64,000 nucleotides of DNA from Catenuloplanes indicus (GCF_030813715.1 NZ_JAUSUZ010000001.1:4588001-4652000), one strand, 5' to 3'; shown: positions 51,039-59,545, counted from the first letter of the stretch. Translations and numbers: made by a program. The notes: generated by a model from the sequence alone, not told the origin.

Positions 51039-52691
51039 GTGGGTGATGGGGACCGGGCCTGGGCTGGTGCGCTGCACCGGTTGTGGCGGGCCGCCGGGGC
51101 CATCACCGATCGCGAGGAGCTCGCTGATCTGGTGCTTCCGCCGTTGCAGGCGTTACCGGGCGTGGTCGCGGTGTGGGGGTTGCGGCACCGGGTGAGCGAC
51201 GGCGCGGTCGCCGAGTACCGGTGGACCGGCGTGCCGCTGGAGAGCGACGACGATCGTGCGCTGGCGCGGCGGATGGCGCGGTGGCGGGACGGCGACGCCG
51301 TGCTGGTCCGGGAGGCGGTGCACGGCGCGAAGCTGGTGATCGTGGCCGGCTTCGAGGTGGCGGGTGAGGCCGCGGGCACGTTCGAGCTGCTGGTCGACGG
51401 CACGGCGGACGAGGAACGACTGACCACCTGCCTGTGGCAGGTGATCGACGTCACCCGGGAGGCGATCTCGCGGCTGCGGCGCCGCCGGTTCGACGACGAG
51501 CAGCAGATCCGGGACGCGCTGCTGGCCGAGGCGTCACTGCAGATGGACGCGGTGCTCGAACCGGGCCAGACGATGCACCGGGTGGCCCGGATGACCGTGC
51601 CGGCGATCGCCGAGGGCTGCCTGGTCTACGCGTGCGAGAACCGCGATCTGGTGCTGCGCAGTGCGGTGCACGTGGACGTGCGGCGGATCACCGACCTGCT
51701 GGCGGACCGCGCCACGGCGGACGGTCTGCGCGCGCTGGCCGAGCGGGCGGTGTCCGGTCAGGCGGAACGCACCGAACCGGCCGACGCGGAGAAGGTCGGC
51801 GCCCGGCTGCTGCACGCGCAGGTGATGCGGGCGCGCGACCGCGTGCTGGGCGTCCTGTTGTTCTTCTTCGACCGGGACCAGGTTCGGGTGCCGCAGGCGT
51901 CGTTCCTGCGTGATCTGGCGCAGCGGGCCGCGCTCGCGATGGACAACAGCGAACTCTACGAGTCGCGCCGGCGCGAGGTGGTCACGCTGCAGGAACACCT
52001 GCTGCCGGGCCGCCTGCCGGAGATTCCCGGCATGCGGGTGGCGGCGGCGTACGCGGTCGGCGACCGGGCGCTGGACGTCGGCGGTGACTTCTACGACCTG
52101 GTGGTCCGCTCGAACGGCGTGGTGGCCGCGCTGATCGGCGACGTCTGCGGGCGCGGTGCGGCCGCGGCCGCACTGACCGGAATGTCGCGGCACACGCTCG
52201 GCACGCTGCTGCAGGAGCGCGTGTCTCCGGCCCGCGCGCTGAGCCGGCTCAACTCGGGCCTGCGCCGCGACGGCTCCTGGCGGTTCGTCACCGCGGGCGT
52301 GGCGCTGCTGCGCGAGACCCGCGCGGGCCTGAGCGTGCAGTGGATGTCGGCCGGGCATCCGGCACCGCTGGTGCTGCACCGGGACGGCCGGGTGACGCCG
52401 GGCCGCGGTGGCGGGCTGGCGCTCGGCATCGCCGACGAGGCCCGGATCGGCCGGTCCCGGCTGATGCTCGCGCCCGGCGACACGCTCCTGATGTTCACCG
52501 ACGGCCTGACCGAGAGCCGCGATCGGGACGGCCGGCTGTTCGAGGACGTGGCGCTGCACGACACCGCGCGCCGCCTCCGCGACCGGCCGGTGGACGACCT
52601 GGTGCGCGAGCTGAGCCAGGCCGCCAAGGATTTCGGCACGACGGGGGCCGACGACATCGCCGTCCTGGCGATCAGAGCGGAGCAACGGTGA
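51039..52691 (+). CDS. GAF-SpoIIE (PP2C) phosphatase
   Basis: A 550-residue protein. The N-terminal two thirds hold GAF-like sensory regions (around 165-310: LQMDAVLEPGQTMHRVARM). A SpoIIE/PP2C domain follows at about 320-550, with VGGDFYDLVV, IGDVCGRGAAAAAL, LLMFTDGLTESRDRDG and GADDIAVLAI. I chose GTG at 51039 because CGGAGG lies 8 nt upstream; a GTG at 51030 and an ATG at 51033 are also in frame. It would dephosphorylate a STAS antagonist. It overlaps the receiver gene by 4 nt, which links it to the phytochrome pathway. Confidence 0.9.
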   Translation: MGDGDRAWAGALHRLWRAAGAITDREELADLVLPPLQALPGVVAVWGLRHRVSDGAVAEYRWTGVPLESDDDRALARRMARWRDGDAVLVREAVHGAKLVIVAGFEVAGEAAGTFELLVDGTADEERLTTCLWQVIDVTREAISRLRRRRFDDEQQIRDALLAEASLQMDAVLEPGQTMHRVARMTVPAIAEGCLVYACENRDLVLRSAVHVDVRRITDLLADRATADGLRALAERAVSGQAERTEPADAEKVGARLLHAQVMRARDRVLGVLLFFFDRDQVRVPQASFLRDLAQRAALAMDNSELYESRRREVVTLQEHLLPGRLPEIPGMRVAAAYAVGDRALDVGGDFYDLVVRSNGVVAALIGDVCGRGAAAAALTGMSRHTLGTLLQERVSPARALSRLNSGLRRDGSWRFVTAGVALLRETRAGLSVQWMSAGHPAPLVLHRDGRVTPGRGGGLALGIADEARIGRSRLMLAPGDTLLMFTDGLTESRDRDGRLFEDVALHDTARRLRDRPVDDLVRELSQAAKDFGTTGADDIAVLAIRAEQR

Positions 52692-53095
52692 ACGAAAAGC
52701 TGATCATGGTGGTGGAGGACTCCGACGAGGACGTCGAGGCGATCGGCCGCGCCATCGGCCGCTCCCACCCCGACATCCGACTCGAGTTCGTCCGCGCCGG
52801 CACCGACGTCCTCCCCCGCCTCACCGCCGACGGCGCCCGGCGCCCCGACATGATCCTTCTCGACCTCAACATGCCCGGCGAAAGCGGCCTCGACGTCCTC
52901 CGTCGCCTCCGCGCCCACCCGGAGCTGGCCTCGCTCACCGTGGTCGTCTTCACGTCCTCCGAGGACCCGGCGGAAGCGGGCGCCTGCTATGCGGCGGGCG
53001 CGGACAGCTACATCTACAAGCCGATCAACTTTGCGCTGTTCCAGACCGTCCTGCGCCAGACGCTGGACTACTGGAGATCAAAACCAAGGGACTGA
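52688..53095 (+). CDS. Rcp1-like single-domain response regulator
   Basis: A 135-residue receiver: acid pocket in MVVEDSDEDVEAI, phospho-acceptor D59 in ILLDLNMPGESGLDVL, and the switch Lys in YIYKPINF. The DSDEDVEAI and SGLDVLRRLRAHPEL wording is typical of the Rcp1 group that takes phosphate from cyanobacterial and bacterial phytochromes. The GTG start at 52688 overlaps the phosphatase stop. It probably relays from the phytochrome to the phosphatase; this is inferred from order and family. Confidence 0.92.
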   Translation: MNEKLIMVVEDSDEDVEAIGRAIGRSHPDIRLEFVRAGTDVLPRLTADGARRPDMILLDLNMPGESGLDVLRRLRAHPELASLTVVVFTSSEDPAEAGACYAAGADSYIYKPINFALFQTVLRQTLDYWRSKPRD

Positions 53096-53131
53096 GTGGG
53101 TGGTCGGCCCGCGGCTTCGCCGCATGGACAA

Positions 53132-53163
53132 AAACGGACCGGCCCTGTCGGACCGGTCCGTTT
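53132..53163 (+). terminator. Rho-independent terminator
   Basis: An 11-bp perfect stem (AAACGGACCGG with CCGGTCCGTTT) surrounds a 10-nt loop, 37 nt after the receiver gene stop. T-rich sequence follows on the plus strand and A-rich precedes, so it can work in both directions, also for the original tRNA-Ser on the other strand. Confidence 0.85.
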
Positions 53164-53174
53164 CCGCTGCTCAA

Positions 53175-53229
53175 GCGGAGGATACGAGATTCGAACTCGT
53201 GAGGGTGTTAACCCAACACGCTTTCCAAG
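53175..53229 (-). other. Attachment site: 3' half of tRNA-Ser(GGA)
   Basis: On the minus strand this 55-bp segment is the 3' part of tRNA-Ser. It starts at the anticodon loop (CTTGGAAAGCGTG, anticodon GGA). The long variable arm (TTGGGTTAACACCCT), T arm (ACGAG-TTCGAAT-CTCGT) and acceptor 3' strand ATCCTCC with discriminator G follow. The 5' half that should follow (acceptor GGAGGAT, D arm) is absent beyond 53229, and the anticodon stem no longer pairs. Such a fragment is what site-specific integration into a tRNA 3' end leaves. The intact tRNA-Ser should lie at the other end of the element. Confidence 0.85.
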
Positions 53230-53574
53230 TCTGCTCTCCGACGTTCCGACGGATGCAAAGGCGTCTGTATCCAGTACCGCAGCAGTGTCCAGACCGCCGA
53301 TGAATGTTCCCGCATCACGACAAATGAGACGAGGTTTGAGACTAAGGACGCCCTTGCGGTCCTACCGCTTGGCAAGTGTTCCGATACGGCAGGCGGCCAT
53401 CCCGAACCACGCCTGGCCTCATCCTGTGAGCTGCTGAGTGCGAAGATTAAGGTACGAACCCTGACATGCCACGCGCCTCGGCCGCCGCATGACAAACGAA
53501 ATCGCCCAAAAGATCCACACGCACACCAAGACCAGAGCTAGAGCGAGGGGGCATCAAGGCGGTATAAATGTGAC
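53230..53574. other. Intergenic region between attachment site and NACHT gene
   Basis: These 345 bp hold no credible gene. The final part contains a -10-like TATAAA at 53563-53568, 6 nt before the NACHT start, consistent with a leaderless message. Confidence 0.65.
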
Positions 53575-56500
53575 ATGGCGCTTCTCGAGATCATGACTGT
53601 CACTGTCGGTAACGCCGTCGCTAAATGGATCTTCAGTGCGTGGTTGGGCGAAGGACTCGGGAAGGAACTTGCGGGGAGCACTACCGACCTCATTACAGCC
53701 AGGGTTCCTGACTTCTTGCAACGACGTCGCCTGGACCGACAGGCAGCTCTAATTGCAGAAACATCGGCTGCCAAGCTGAGCCGCGTTATCGCAGTCGAGT
53801 ACGGGCAGCTTCCGCCCAACGAGCAAGAGTCTGCTGCGGCCGCGGTTCAGGATTCACTTAATGCCGCGCTACAGTCAATCAACCTGATTGCGCTAGACCT
53901 GGACGCCGTGAGGCTGAAAGACGCGATCACCTCCACAGATCCGAGACGCCCGGAACACGCCGGGCTCTCCGAGAGTGCTACACATCTTTACATGCTGCTT
54001 CTGTCAGAGGCATCTAATCACATCGTGGAGGTGATCACCACACTGCCTCAATTCTCCAGCATTGCAGCAACCGAGCTACTCCGCCGCGAAACGGCCGTAA
54101 TTGACCTTGTGAACACAGTACTGCAAAGACTTCCAGACCCTCAGGTGATCGCCAATAATCTAGAAGCGTCACTTAGAGAGTTCGAGACGAACTACAGACG
54201 CTACATCGCACGCCGATACGATCGACTTGAGCTCTTTGGACTATCGGTTTCCGAAATGAGCAGCCGATACGCGCTCAGCGTAGCGTATATCACTCTGAGC
54301 GCTAAGGGGAAGATCAAAGCAAGGGCTTCAGATAACTTGGAAGCCGAGGAATTAGAGATTGACGGTAAGATTGGAATCGGCAAGGACGTTGATAGCCTAC
54401 GAATTGACGAAGCGATTCAAGCCAGCCTTAGGACGTTTGTGCGAGGTGCCGCCGGCTCCGGCAAGACCACCCTCCTTCAATGGATTGCAGTTCGTAGTGC
54501 CCGGAACGAGTTTCACGGCGACCTTCAGGAGTGGAACGACAGAATTCCATTCTTCATCCAACTGAGACGCTTCTCTGATGGAGCACTTCCGTCGCCTAAT
54601 GAGTTTTTGAAATTTGCGGGATCAACGATCGCCGAACGCGCACCCAATGGATGGGTTGCGGAACAGATGACGAATGGACGAGCGATCATTCTGATCGACG
54701 GCGTAGACGAGGTTGCCGACGGCGATCGTCCCAAAGTAAAGCATTGGCTGGACGATCTCACAGCCGCCTATCCGGATAGCAGATATGTAGTCACGAGTCG
54801 CCCTTCTGCAGTGTCAGAAGGTTGGCTCCAAACGGAGGGCTTCTCCTCGGTCGAACTTCAGCCGATGACCCTTTCCGACATAAAGTCTTTCATTTCTCAC
54901 TGGCACGAGGCCGCGTCTTCATCTATCACGGAAAATGAAGAACTAGCCTCCCTGTCGAGATTTCACTCTAAACTGATCGACGCAATCTCCACGAGCCACC
55001 AACTCCGAAACCTGGCAACCAGCCCACTCCTATGCGCCATGCTCTGCGCTCTCAATAGGGAACGCAGAACGAAGCTCCCACGAGACCGGGTAGAACTCTA
55101 CCGAATTGCGCTCGAGATGCTCCTCGAAAGGCGAGACCTCGAACGAGAAATTGGATCGGAACAGCGCCTATCACTACCCGAGAAGCTTATTCTTCTACAA
55201 GAGTTCGCGTATTGGCTCGTCCTCAATGAGCAATCCGACGCCACCTATCAAATAGCGCTTGATCGGTTCGCTCACCGACTCCAGTTTATGCCGGACGTCA
55301 AATTGTCAGCAGAAGAGGTCGTCCGCTTCATGCTGGTGCGTAGCGGCCTGCTCCGGGAGCCCATTCCAGGGCGCATCGATTTCATCCATCGAACTTTTCA
55401 GGAGTATCTGGCTGCAGTTGAGGTGGTCGAACTCGGAAATATTCCTATGCTTGTATCACGAGCAGCAGAGGACAACTGGCGGGAAGTGGTCGTATTGGCA
55501 GCCGGGGCATGCCACCGGAGTCAAAGGGAGGTCCTTTTCAGAGGCTTAATCGACCGAGGTCATAAAGACGTTACAAATCGGCACACACTTTGGTTGGTTG
55601 CTGTCGCCTGCGTAGAAACCGCCCGCGAGGTCTCCCCTGCGATCCGCCGCGAAATTTTCGACTGCCTCGGTGAATTGTTACCGCCTCAGAATATGAGTGA
55701 AGCAAAAGCGCTATCGTCCGCTGGCGAACTCGCGCTCGATGCTCTGGAAAAATTCAAGAGCGCTCGAGCAACTGAGGTCGCAGCGTGCATCCGAACAGCC
55801 ACACTTGTAGGCGGCGAAGCCTCCCTTCATTTACTTTCCAACTATTCAAACGACAACCGAATCACCGTCCAAAGGGCACTCCTTCGAGCCTGGCAGTTGC
55901 ATGACATGCCCGAGCAGTATGCAGAGACCGTATTAGCCGACGCGCATCTAGTTCGAGGAGATGTCACGCTATCAGATGCCTCGCTACTGCCTCACGTAAA
56001 ATATCTCAAAAATCTAAAACGCCTATCCTTCATCATGCGCAACAAACCATTCAATACCGAGTACTTCCGCAACCTCCCACAGCTCACGAGTTTTGACGCA
56101 CGGCTCAATGGCCACATCTCGACCATTGACTTCCTTGAAAACAATACCGAACTCACCTTCCTCGACCTTGAGGATTGCGAACACGTCAATGACATCAGAG
56201 TTGTAAAGGCAATGAAGAATCTGTCTCTTCTAGACATTTCCGGCACTGCCGTTAGAGACCTATCGCCTGTAGGCAACTCTCTTAAATTGGACTGGTTCTC
56301 GGGACGCCAACTTGACATTGACGACTGGTCAGCATTGGAAGGCCTGACCAATCTCAACTATGTCGACGTCCGATTCAACACGAACATCACTACTCTAGAC
56401 TTTGCTCGACATTGGACAAAACTTGCTGTGCTGCGGTGCGACCGCACCTCTGTGCGCTCCTTGGATGCGATCGCAGGTATCGAAAGCTTGCATCAATTAA

Positions 56501-57099
56501 CCGCAGGCAGGTGCGATAACCTTGTCGACATTGCTGCTATTGGGAGCTTAAGTGGACTTAGCGCCCTAATTCTAAGTAACGTAAGGTCTGTTTCGACCCT
56601 TGCTCCGATCGGCAGTGCTCCCAATCTTACCGATATCAGCGTAACGGGAAACAGCCAGCTGACAGGATTTGACGTGCTAGCCTCCTCCAAGTTCCTGACT
56701 CGATTCCAAGCAGCAGGATGCACCAAGCTGATGGATATCGAGTTTCTGAAAGGTAAGGAATATTTGCACCACGTGACCTTGCAAGACACTTCCGTGCGAG
56801 ACATCTCACCCCTAGCGGGCGCACGCATGCTGTCAAGCCTGTCATTGTCGGGCCTGGCGAATCTAGCGAGCCTAGAACCACTAGCCGAACTGCCAAATTT
56901 GCGCACACTTACTCTTCGAGGAATTCCAAAAGTTGATCTATCGCAGCTTACTCAAAGCGAGGATCGCAAACTGCGTGTTCTAGTCGACAGAAATACGGAA
57001 CTAATCGGTATCGAATCTTTCAAGAAAGCTGGCGGAAGTATTATGAGAGCGCAAAACCGTTCCACACTACGAAATCCGTCGAATGTGGAACAAATTTGA
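53575..57099 (+). CDS. NACHT-LRR (NLR-like) protein, candidate antiphage effector
   Basis: A 1174-residue protein. Residues 1-275 are helical and resemble the N-terminal helical domains of bacterial NACHT proteins. A NACHT ATPase follows: Walker A GAAGSGKTT (G291-T298 and on), Walker B IILIDGVDE (D375, then D378-E379), sensor region SRYVVTSRP, and the classic IDFIHRTFQEYLAA. A helical linker leads to at least ten leucine-rich repeats at about 805-1140 (LTFLDLEDC, LSLLDISGT, DISPLA). Bacterial NACHT proteins of this type defend against phage. Base composition is close to half GC, unlike all neighbours, and codon use differs, so it was recently acquired. Confidence 0.88.
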   Translation: MALLEIMTVTVGNAVAKWIFSAWLGEGLGKELAGSTTDLITARVPDFLQRRRLDRQAALIAETSAAKLSRVIAVEYGQLPPNEQESAAAAVQDSLNAALQSINLIALDLDAVRLKDAITSTDPRRPEHAGLSESATHLYMLLLSEASNHIVEVITTLPQFSSIAATELLRRETAVIDLVNTVLQRLPDPQVIANNLEASLREFETNYRRYIARRYDRLELFGLSVSEMSSRYALSVAYITLSAKGKIKARASDNLEAEELEIDGKIGIGKDVDSLRIDEAIQASLRTFVRGAAGSGKTTLLQWIAVRSARNEFHGDLQEWNDRIPFFIQLRRFSDGALPSPNEFLKFAGSTIAERAPNGWVAEQMTNGRAIILIDGVDEVADGDRPKVKHWLDDLTAAYPDSRYVVTSRPSAVSEGWLQTEGFSSVELQPMTLSDIKSFISHWHEAASSSITENEELASLSRFHSKLIDAISTSHQLRNLATSPLLCAMLCALNRERRTKLPRDRVELYRIALEMLLERRDLEREIGSEQRLSLPEKLILLQEFAYWLVLNEQSDATYQIALDRFAHRLQFMPDVKLSAEEVVRFMLVRSGLLREPIPGRIDFIHRTFQEYLAAVEVVELGNIPMLVSRAAEDNWREVVVLAAGACHRSQREVLFRGLIDRGHKDVTNRHTLWLVAVACVETAREVSPAIRREIFDCLGELLPPQNMSEAKALSSAGELALDALEKFKSARATEVAACIRTATLVGGEASLHLLSNYSNDNRITVQRALLRAWQLHDMPEQYAETVLADAHLVRGDVTLSDASLLPHVKYLKNLKRLSFIMRNKPFNTEYFRNLPQLTSFDARLNGHISTIDFLENNTELTFLDLEDCEHVNDIRVVKAMKNLSLLDISGTAVRDLSPVGNSLKLDWFSGRQLDIDDWSALEGLTNLNYVDVRFNTNITTLDFARHWTKLAVLRCDRTSVRSLDAIAGIESLHQLTAGRCDNLVDIAAIGSLSGLSALILSNVRSVSTLAPIGSAPNLTDISVTGNSQLTGFDVLASSKFLTRFQAAGCTKLMDIEFLKGKEYLHHVTLQDTSVRDISPLAGARMLSSLSLSGLANLASLEPLAELPNLRTLTLRGIPKVDLSQLTQSEDRKLRVLVDRNTELIGIESFKKAGGSIMRAQNRSTLRNPSNVEQI

Positions 57100-57117
57100 C
57101 CTAGGCTGCCATCCCGT

Positions 57118-57143
57118 CCCGGATTTTATACCGGGAGTTTTTT
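57118..57143 (+). terminator. Rho-independent terminator after the NACHT gene
   Basis: A CCCGG stem (57118-57122) pairs with CCGGG (57131-57135) around an 8-nt AT loop and is followed by AGTTTTTT. It lies 19 nt after the NACHT stop and overlaps the 3' end of the convergent DUF397 gene. Confidence 0.85.
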
Positions 57144-57302
57144 GATAAATTCGCTCCAAGCACCCTCCGAGAACTCCAACCGCACGATAGCGGATCCTTT
57201 ACTATCGCGAACATAAATAACGTGGTTAGCGACAGCCACTTCGACGCATTGGCCGCCGTTGGGGCTGGAGCGAGTGGACTTGCGCCAGATCAGGTCTTCC
57301 AT
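57126..57302 (-). CDS. DUF397 protein
   Basis: A 58-residue protein, MEDLIWRKSTRSSPNGGQCV, then EVAVANHVIYVRDSKGSA and so on to FIKKLPV. The WRKSxxS..GGxCVEVA...VxVRDSK pattern is DUF397. In actinomycetes DUF397 proteins sit beside DUF5753 helix-turn-helix regulators and act as small antagonists or co-regulators. Its start lies 13 nt inside the end of that regulator gene here. GC is low like the NACHT gene, while the regulator is GC-rich. Confidence 0.9.
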   Translation of the reverse strand: MEDLIWRKSTRSSPNGGQCVEVAVANHVIYVRDSKGSAIVRLEFSEGAWSEFIKKLPV

Positions 57303-58129
57303 GACTGGGCGGCCTCCTGGATGAGTCTGAGGGACTGGCGTTTGGGGAGGGCTTCTCCTAGGAGACCCTCCCAGATGCGGCGGGCGGCATCAACGTCTGT
57401 GGTGGTTTCGATGGTGAGGCCGCGGAGTTGGGTGTCGATGTAGGCGACGTCGGGGTGGTTGGGGAGGGTTGCCAGGACGAAGGCGCCGGCTAGGCCTCGG
57501 TGGACGCCTACCTCGGTGCGGAGGATGTGGATGTCGGCGGTGCCGGTGCTGGCGAGGGTGATTAGGTGGTCGAGTTGCTCGCGCATGGGGGTGGGTGAGT
57601 CGCTGATCGGGCGGTGGAGGATCGACTCTTCGAGGACTGTGATCAGGTGAGGCGGGTTAGGGCGGCTGAGGACCTGTTGGCGGCGGAGTCTGGTCTCTAC
57701 GGCGCGCTGGAGGGTTTCCTCGCTCGCTGTTGGGTCGCCGGCCTGGAGTAGGGCGCGGGCGTAGGCGGGGGTCTGGAGCAGTCCGTCTAGGACGAGAGGT
57801 TGGTAGGAGCGGAGGGCGGTGGCGGTCGCCTCTACCTCCGCCCATGGGCGGAACCACTCAGGCATGACCTCGTGACTGGCGGTCGCCTGTGCGGTCTCCA
57901 GGAGGCGGACCAGGATGCCGCCCGCGTTAAGGACGTCATCGGCGCGTTGCATGAACGCGTTGCTCGCGGGACGTTGGCCGGTCTCGACGGCGGAGATGTG
58001 GCTGTCTGAGAAGTGGATCTCTTTGGCGAGATCCTGCTGTGTGATTCCTCTGCGTTCGCGCGCGATCTTCAGCTCCCTGCCGAGCGCGACGAGGACGGGG
58101 TGCGTGCTGATTGTTTGGTGATCAGCCAT
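57290..58129 (-). CDS. XRE-family regulator with DUF5753 domain
   Basis: A 279-residue protein. An N-terminal Cro/CI helix-turn-helix (LKIARERRGITQQDLAKEIH, then FSDSHISAVETGQRPAS) precedes a DUF5753 domain from about residue 90 (PEWFRPWAEVEATATALRSY). This is the WhiJ/AbaA-like regulator class that pairs with DUF397 proteins in actinomycete development and mobile elements. The ATG at 58129 has no good binding site. Two direct GATTCCCGTA repeats upstream are a probable autoregulatory site. Confidence 0.92.
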   Translation of the reverse strand: MADHQTISTHPVLVALGRELKIARERRGITQQDLAKEIHFSDSHISAVETGQRPASNAFMQRADDVLNAGGILVRLLETAQATASHEVMPEWFRPWAEVEATATALRSYQPLVLDGLLQTPAYARALLQAGDPTASEETLQRAVETRLRRQQVLSRPNPPHLITVLEESILHRPISDSPTPMREQLDHLITLASTGTADIHILRTEVGVHRGLAGAFVLATLPNHPDVAYIDTQLRGLTIETTTDVDAARRIWEGLLGEALPKRQSLRLIQEAAQSWKT

Positions 58130-58132
58130 GGC

Positions 58133-58173
58133 GATTCCCGTACATTCCGCATCCTGCCACGTGGATTCCCGTA
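58133..58173. promoter_or_regulatory. Paired direct repeats, probable operator of the XRE regulator
   Basis: GATTCCCGTA occurs at 58133-58142 and 58164-58173, 31 bp apart (about three helical turns), just upstream of the regulator start and between it and the divergent paralogue gene. ATTCCGCATC, a related sequence, lies between them and recurs near 58870 upstream of the second paralogue. Confidence 0.6.
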
Positions 58174-58326
58174 TCAGACGGGTTCTTCTTGCATCGGCTT
58201 GTCGGGACCGCAGACAGGTTCAGTTTTACCTCTTTCTCGGAAATAGTCCTTGTAGTCGATGGCGGCGCGCCCCCTAGTCGCTCTGGAGCGTCCGCTTTTC
58301 TATCGAGGAACAAGGAGGAGGCTTCT

Positions 58327-58785
58327 GTGCCTACCGCAACCGCTGCGAGCACGGTGGCGAATGATGACCACCCGGATTTCTGTAATCCGGAGGAGTGTTT
58401 GGCCGACGCCGATCCGAAAAAGTTCCCGCTGATGCACCGGTCGAAATCGTGGAAGCTGCAACGCGCGGGTGACCCGCTCATTGATCGGTTGGTCGTGCGA
58501 GTGGTGGAGCCTGTCTTCACGCCGGACGAGTGGATGGTGGAGGTCGAAATCTTCATCGACGAGTCGGATCGGGCAACCGATACGGTGCACTTTCCGAAGA
58601 CGGACGTTTTCTCGATGACCAGATTCTTCTTTATCATCATCGAGCACATCGTGTACGCGCGGTTGGAGTCCGGCTCTGGAGCAACGGGCGCGCGCCTGCC
58701 TGATCCAGGGCGGGCGGACGTCGATGTGAACTCGATGTTTTCCACATCGTTGGGGACATCGTTCACCTCACCATTCGGTTCATAA
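58327..58785 (+). CDS. Unknown protein, paralogue A with CX4C motif
   Basis: A 152-residue protein. I chose GTG at 58327 because AAGGAGGAGG lies just upstream. The N-terminus contains HPDFCNPEECLADADPKKFP. A beta-rich middle (LIDRLVVRVVEPVFTPDEW, VEVEIFIDESD) and an aliphatic segment (TRFFFIIIEHIVYARLESG) follow, then a Ser/Thr-rich tail. It aligns by eye with the next gene (FCxPxECLAD; RLVxRVxE; FxDxSD). I know no function. It lies between the DUF5753 regulator and the second paralogue. Confidence 0.7.
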   Translation: MPTATAASTVANDDHPDFCNPEECLADADPKKFPLMHRSKSWKLQRAGDPLIDRLVVRVVEPVFTPDEWMVEVEIFIDESDRATDTVHFPKTDVFSMTRFFFIIIEHIVYARLESGSGATGARLPDPGRADVDVNSMFSTSLGTSFTSPFGS

Positions 58786-58903
58786 GTTGGCGCGCAAGGC
58801 GTCGATGTTCGTAGGTAATGCCTATTTCCAGGCGGGGCGGCGCGCGCCTCTAGGTGGTAGTAAGCCACGCGATTCCGCATCGGAGATTGAGAGGGTGGTA
58901 TCT

Positions 58904-59275
58904 ATGACAACGCAGCCCGGTGATAATGAAGCGGCCGTTCTGGCGGATCCGGGGTTTTGTACGCCGAAAGAATGCCTGGCGGACTCGGTGGACGCGCCAC
59001 GGCGGCACCGATCGACACCGGTTGAGTTTCGTCTCCAGGAGGACGTATTCAACACCCGACTAGTGGCGCGGGTGTCGGAGTTCGTGGTCGAGCCGCAGAA
59101 GCTGTTTCTGGAGTTGGACGTGTTCACGGACGACTCGGACGAGCCGCACCACGAGGTGGGGCTGTCCCTCAGCGATCTTCTCGGGACGTCAAGGTTCTGC
59201 CTCGGCGCCGTAGCGGATGCGCTGGCCGCGGAGGCACAGCCGATGGAGTACACCGTGACCGAGAAAGCGGCATAG
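58904..59275 (+). CDS. Unknown protein, paralogue B with CX4C motif
   Basis: A 123-residue protein starting MTTQPGDNEAAVLADPGFCT. It carries FCTPKECLAD and NTRLVARVSEFVVEPQKLF, followed by ELDVFTDDSDEP, and so duplicates the plan of paralogue A without its Ser/Thr tail. The frame is open upstream to 58787, but that part lacks a binding site and does not resemble paralogue A. It is followed 3 nt later by the 88-residue unknown gene, suggesting one operon. Function unknown. Confidence 0.7.
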   Translation: MTTQPGDNEAAVLADPGFCTPKECLADSVDAPRRHRSTPVEFRLQEDVFNTRLVARVSEFVVEPQKLFLELDVFTDDSDEPHHEVGLSLSDLLGTSRFCLGAVADALAAEAQPMEYTVTEKAA

Positions 59276-59278
59276 ACC

Positions 59279-59545
59279 ATGGCGGACGAGCGCGAAAGGC
59301 CTGCTGGTTCCGGCGATTTCCACACCGTTGGCGACACGGTTCTCCTCGACAAGTTCGATCTGGCCGACGGGGAGAGAGACGTCAGCGTTCGGATTTTGCA
59401 TGTTCCGGATGTGCTGTGGACTGAGCCGGATGTGCAATGGGTCCGAGTGATCGGCGTCGAGATGGACGGTGACGCGGAGCGGGGACCGATGAGCCTCTTC
59501 GTCGTGCACAGGCGTGCCCTGGTGCGCGACAAGGCGAATGTCTAG
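59279..59545 (+). CDS. Small unknown protein
   Basis: An 88-residue protein, MADERERPAGSGDFHTVGDT and onward, ending RRALVRDKANV. It is hydrophilic and probably beta-rich (DGERDVSVRILHVPDV), without membrane segments or recognised motifs. It begins 3 nt after the stop of paralogue B and ends overlapping the convergent kinase gene by 4 nt. Its place suggests it works with the two paralogues. Confidence 0.6.
   Translation: MADERERPAGSGDFHTVGDTVLLDKFDLADGERDVSVRILHVPDVLWTEPDVQWVRVIGVEMDGDAERGPMSLFVVHRRALVRDKANV

Noticed and set aside
53175-53260. A functional tRNA-Ser gene
   Set aside because: Only the 3' half from the anticodon loop onward is present; the acceptor 5' strand, D arm and 5' anticodon stem are missing, so it cannot fold into a tRNA.
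53208-53495. 95-residue minus-strand frame overlapping the attachment site
   Set aside because: It runs through the tRNA fragment, has no binding site and shows no protein-like pattern.
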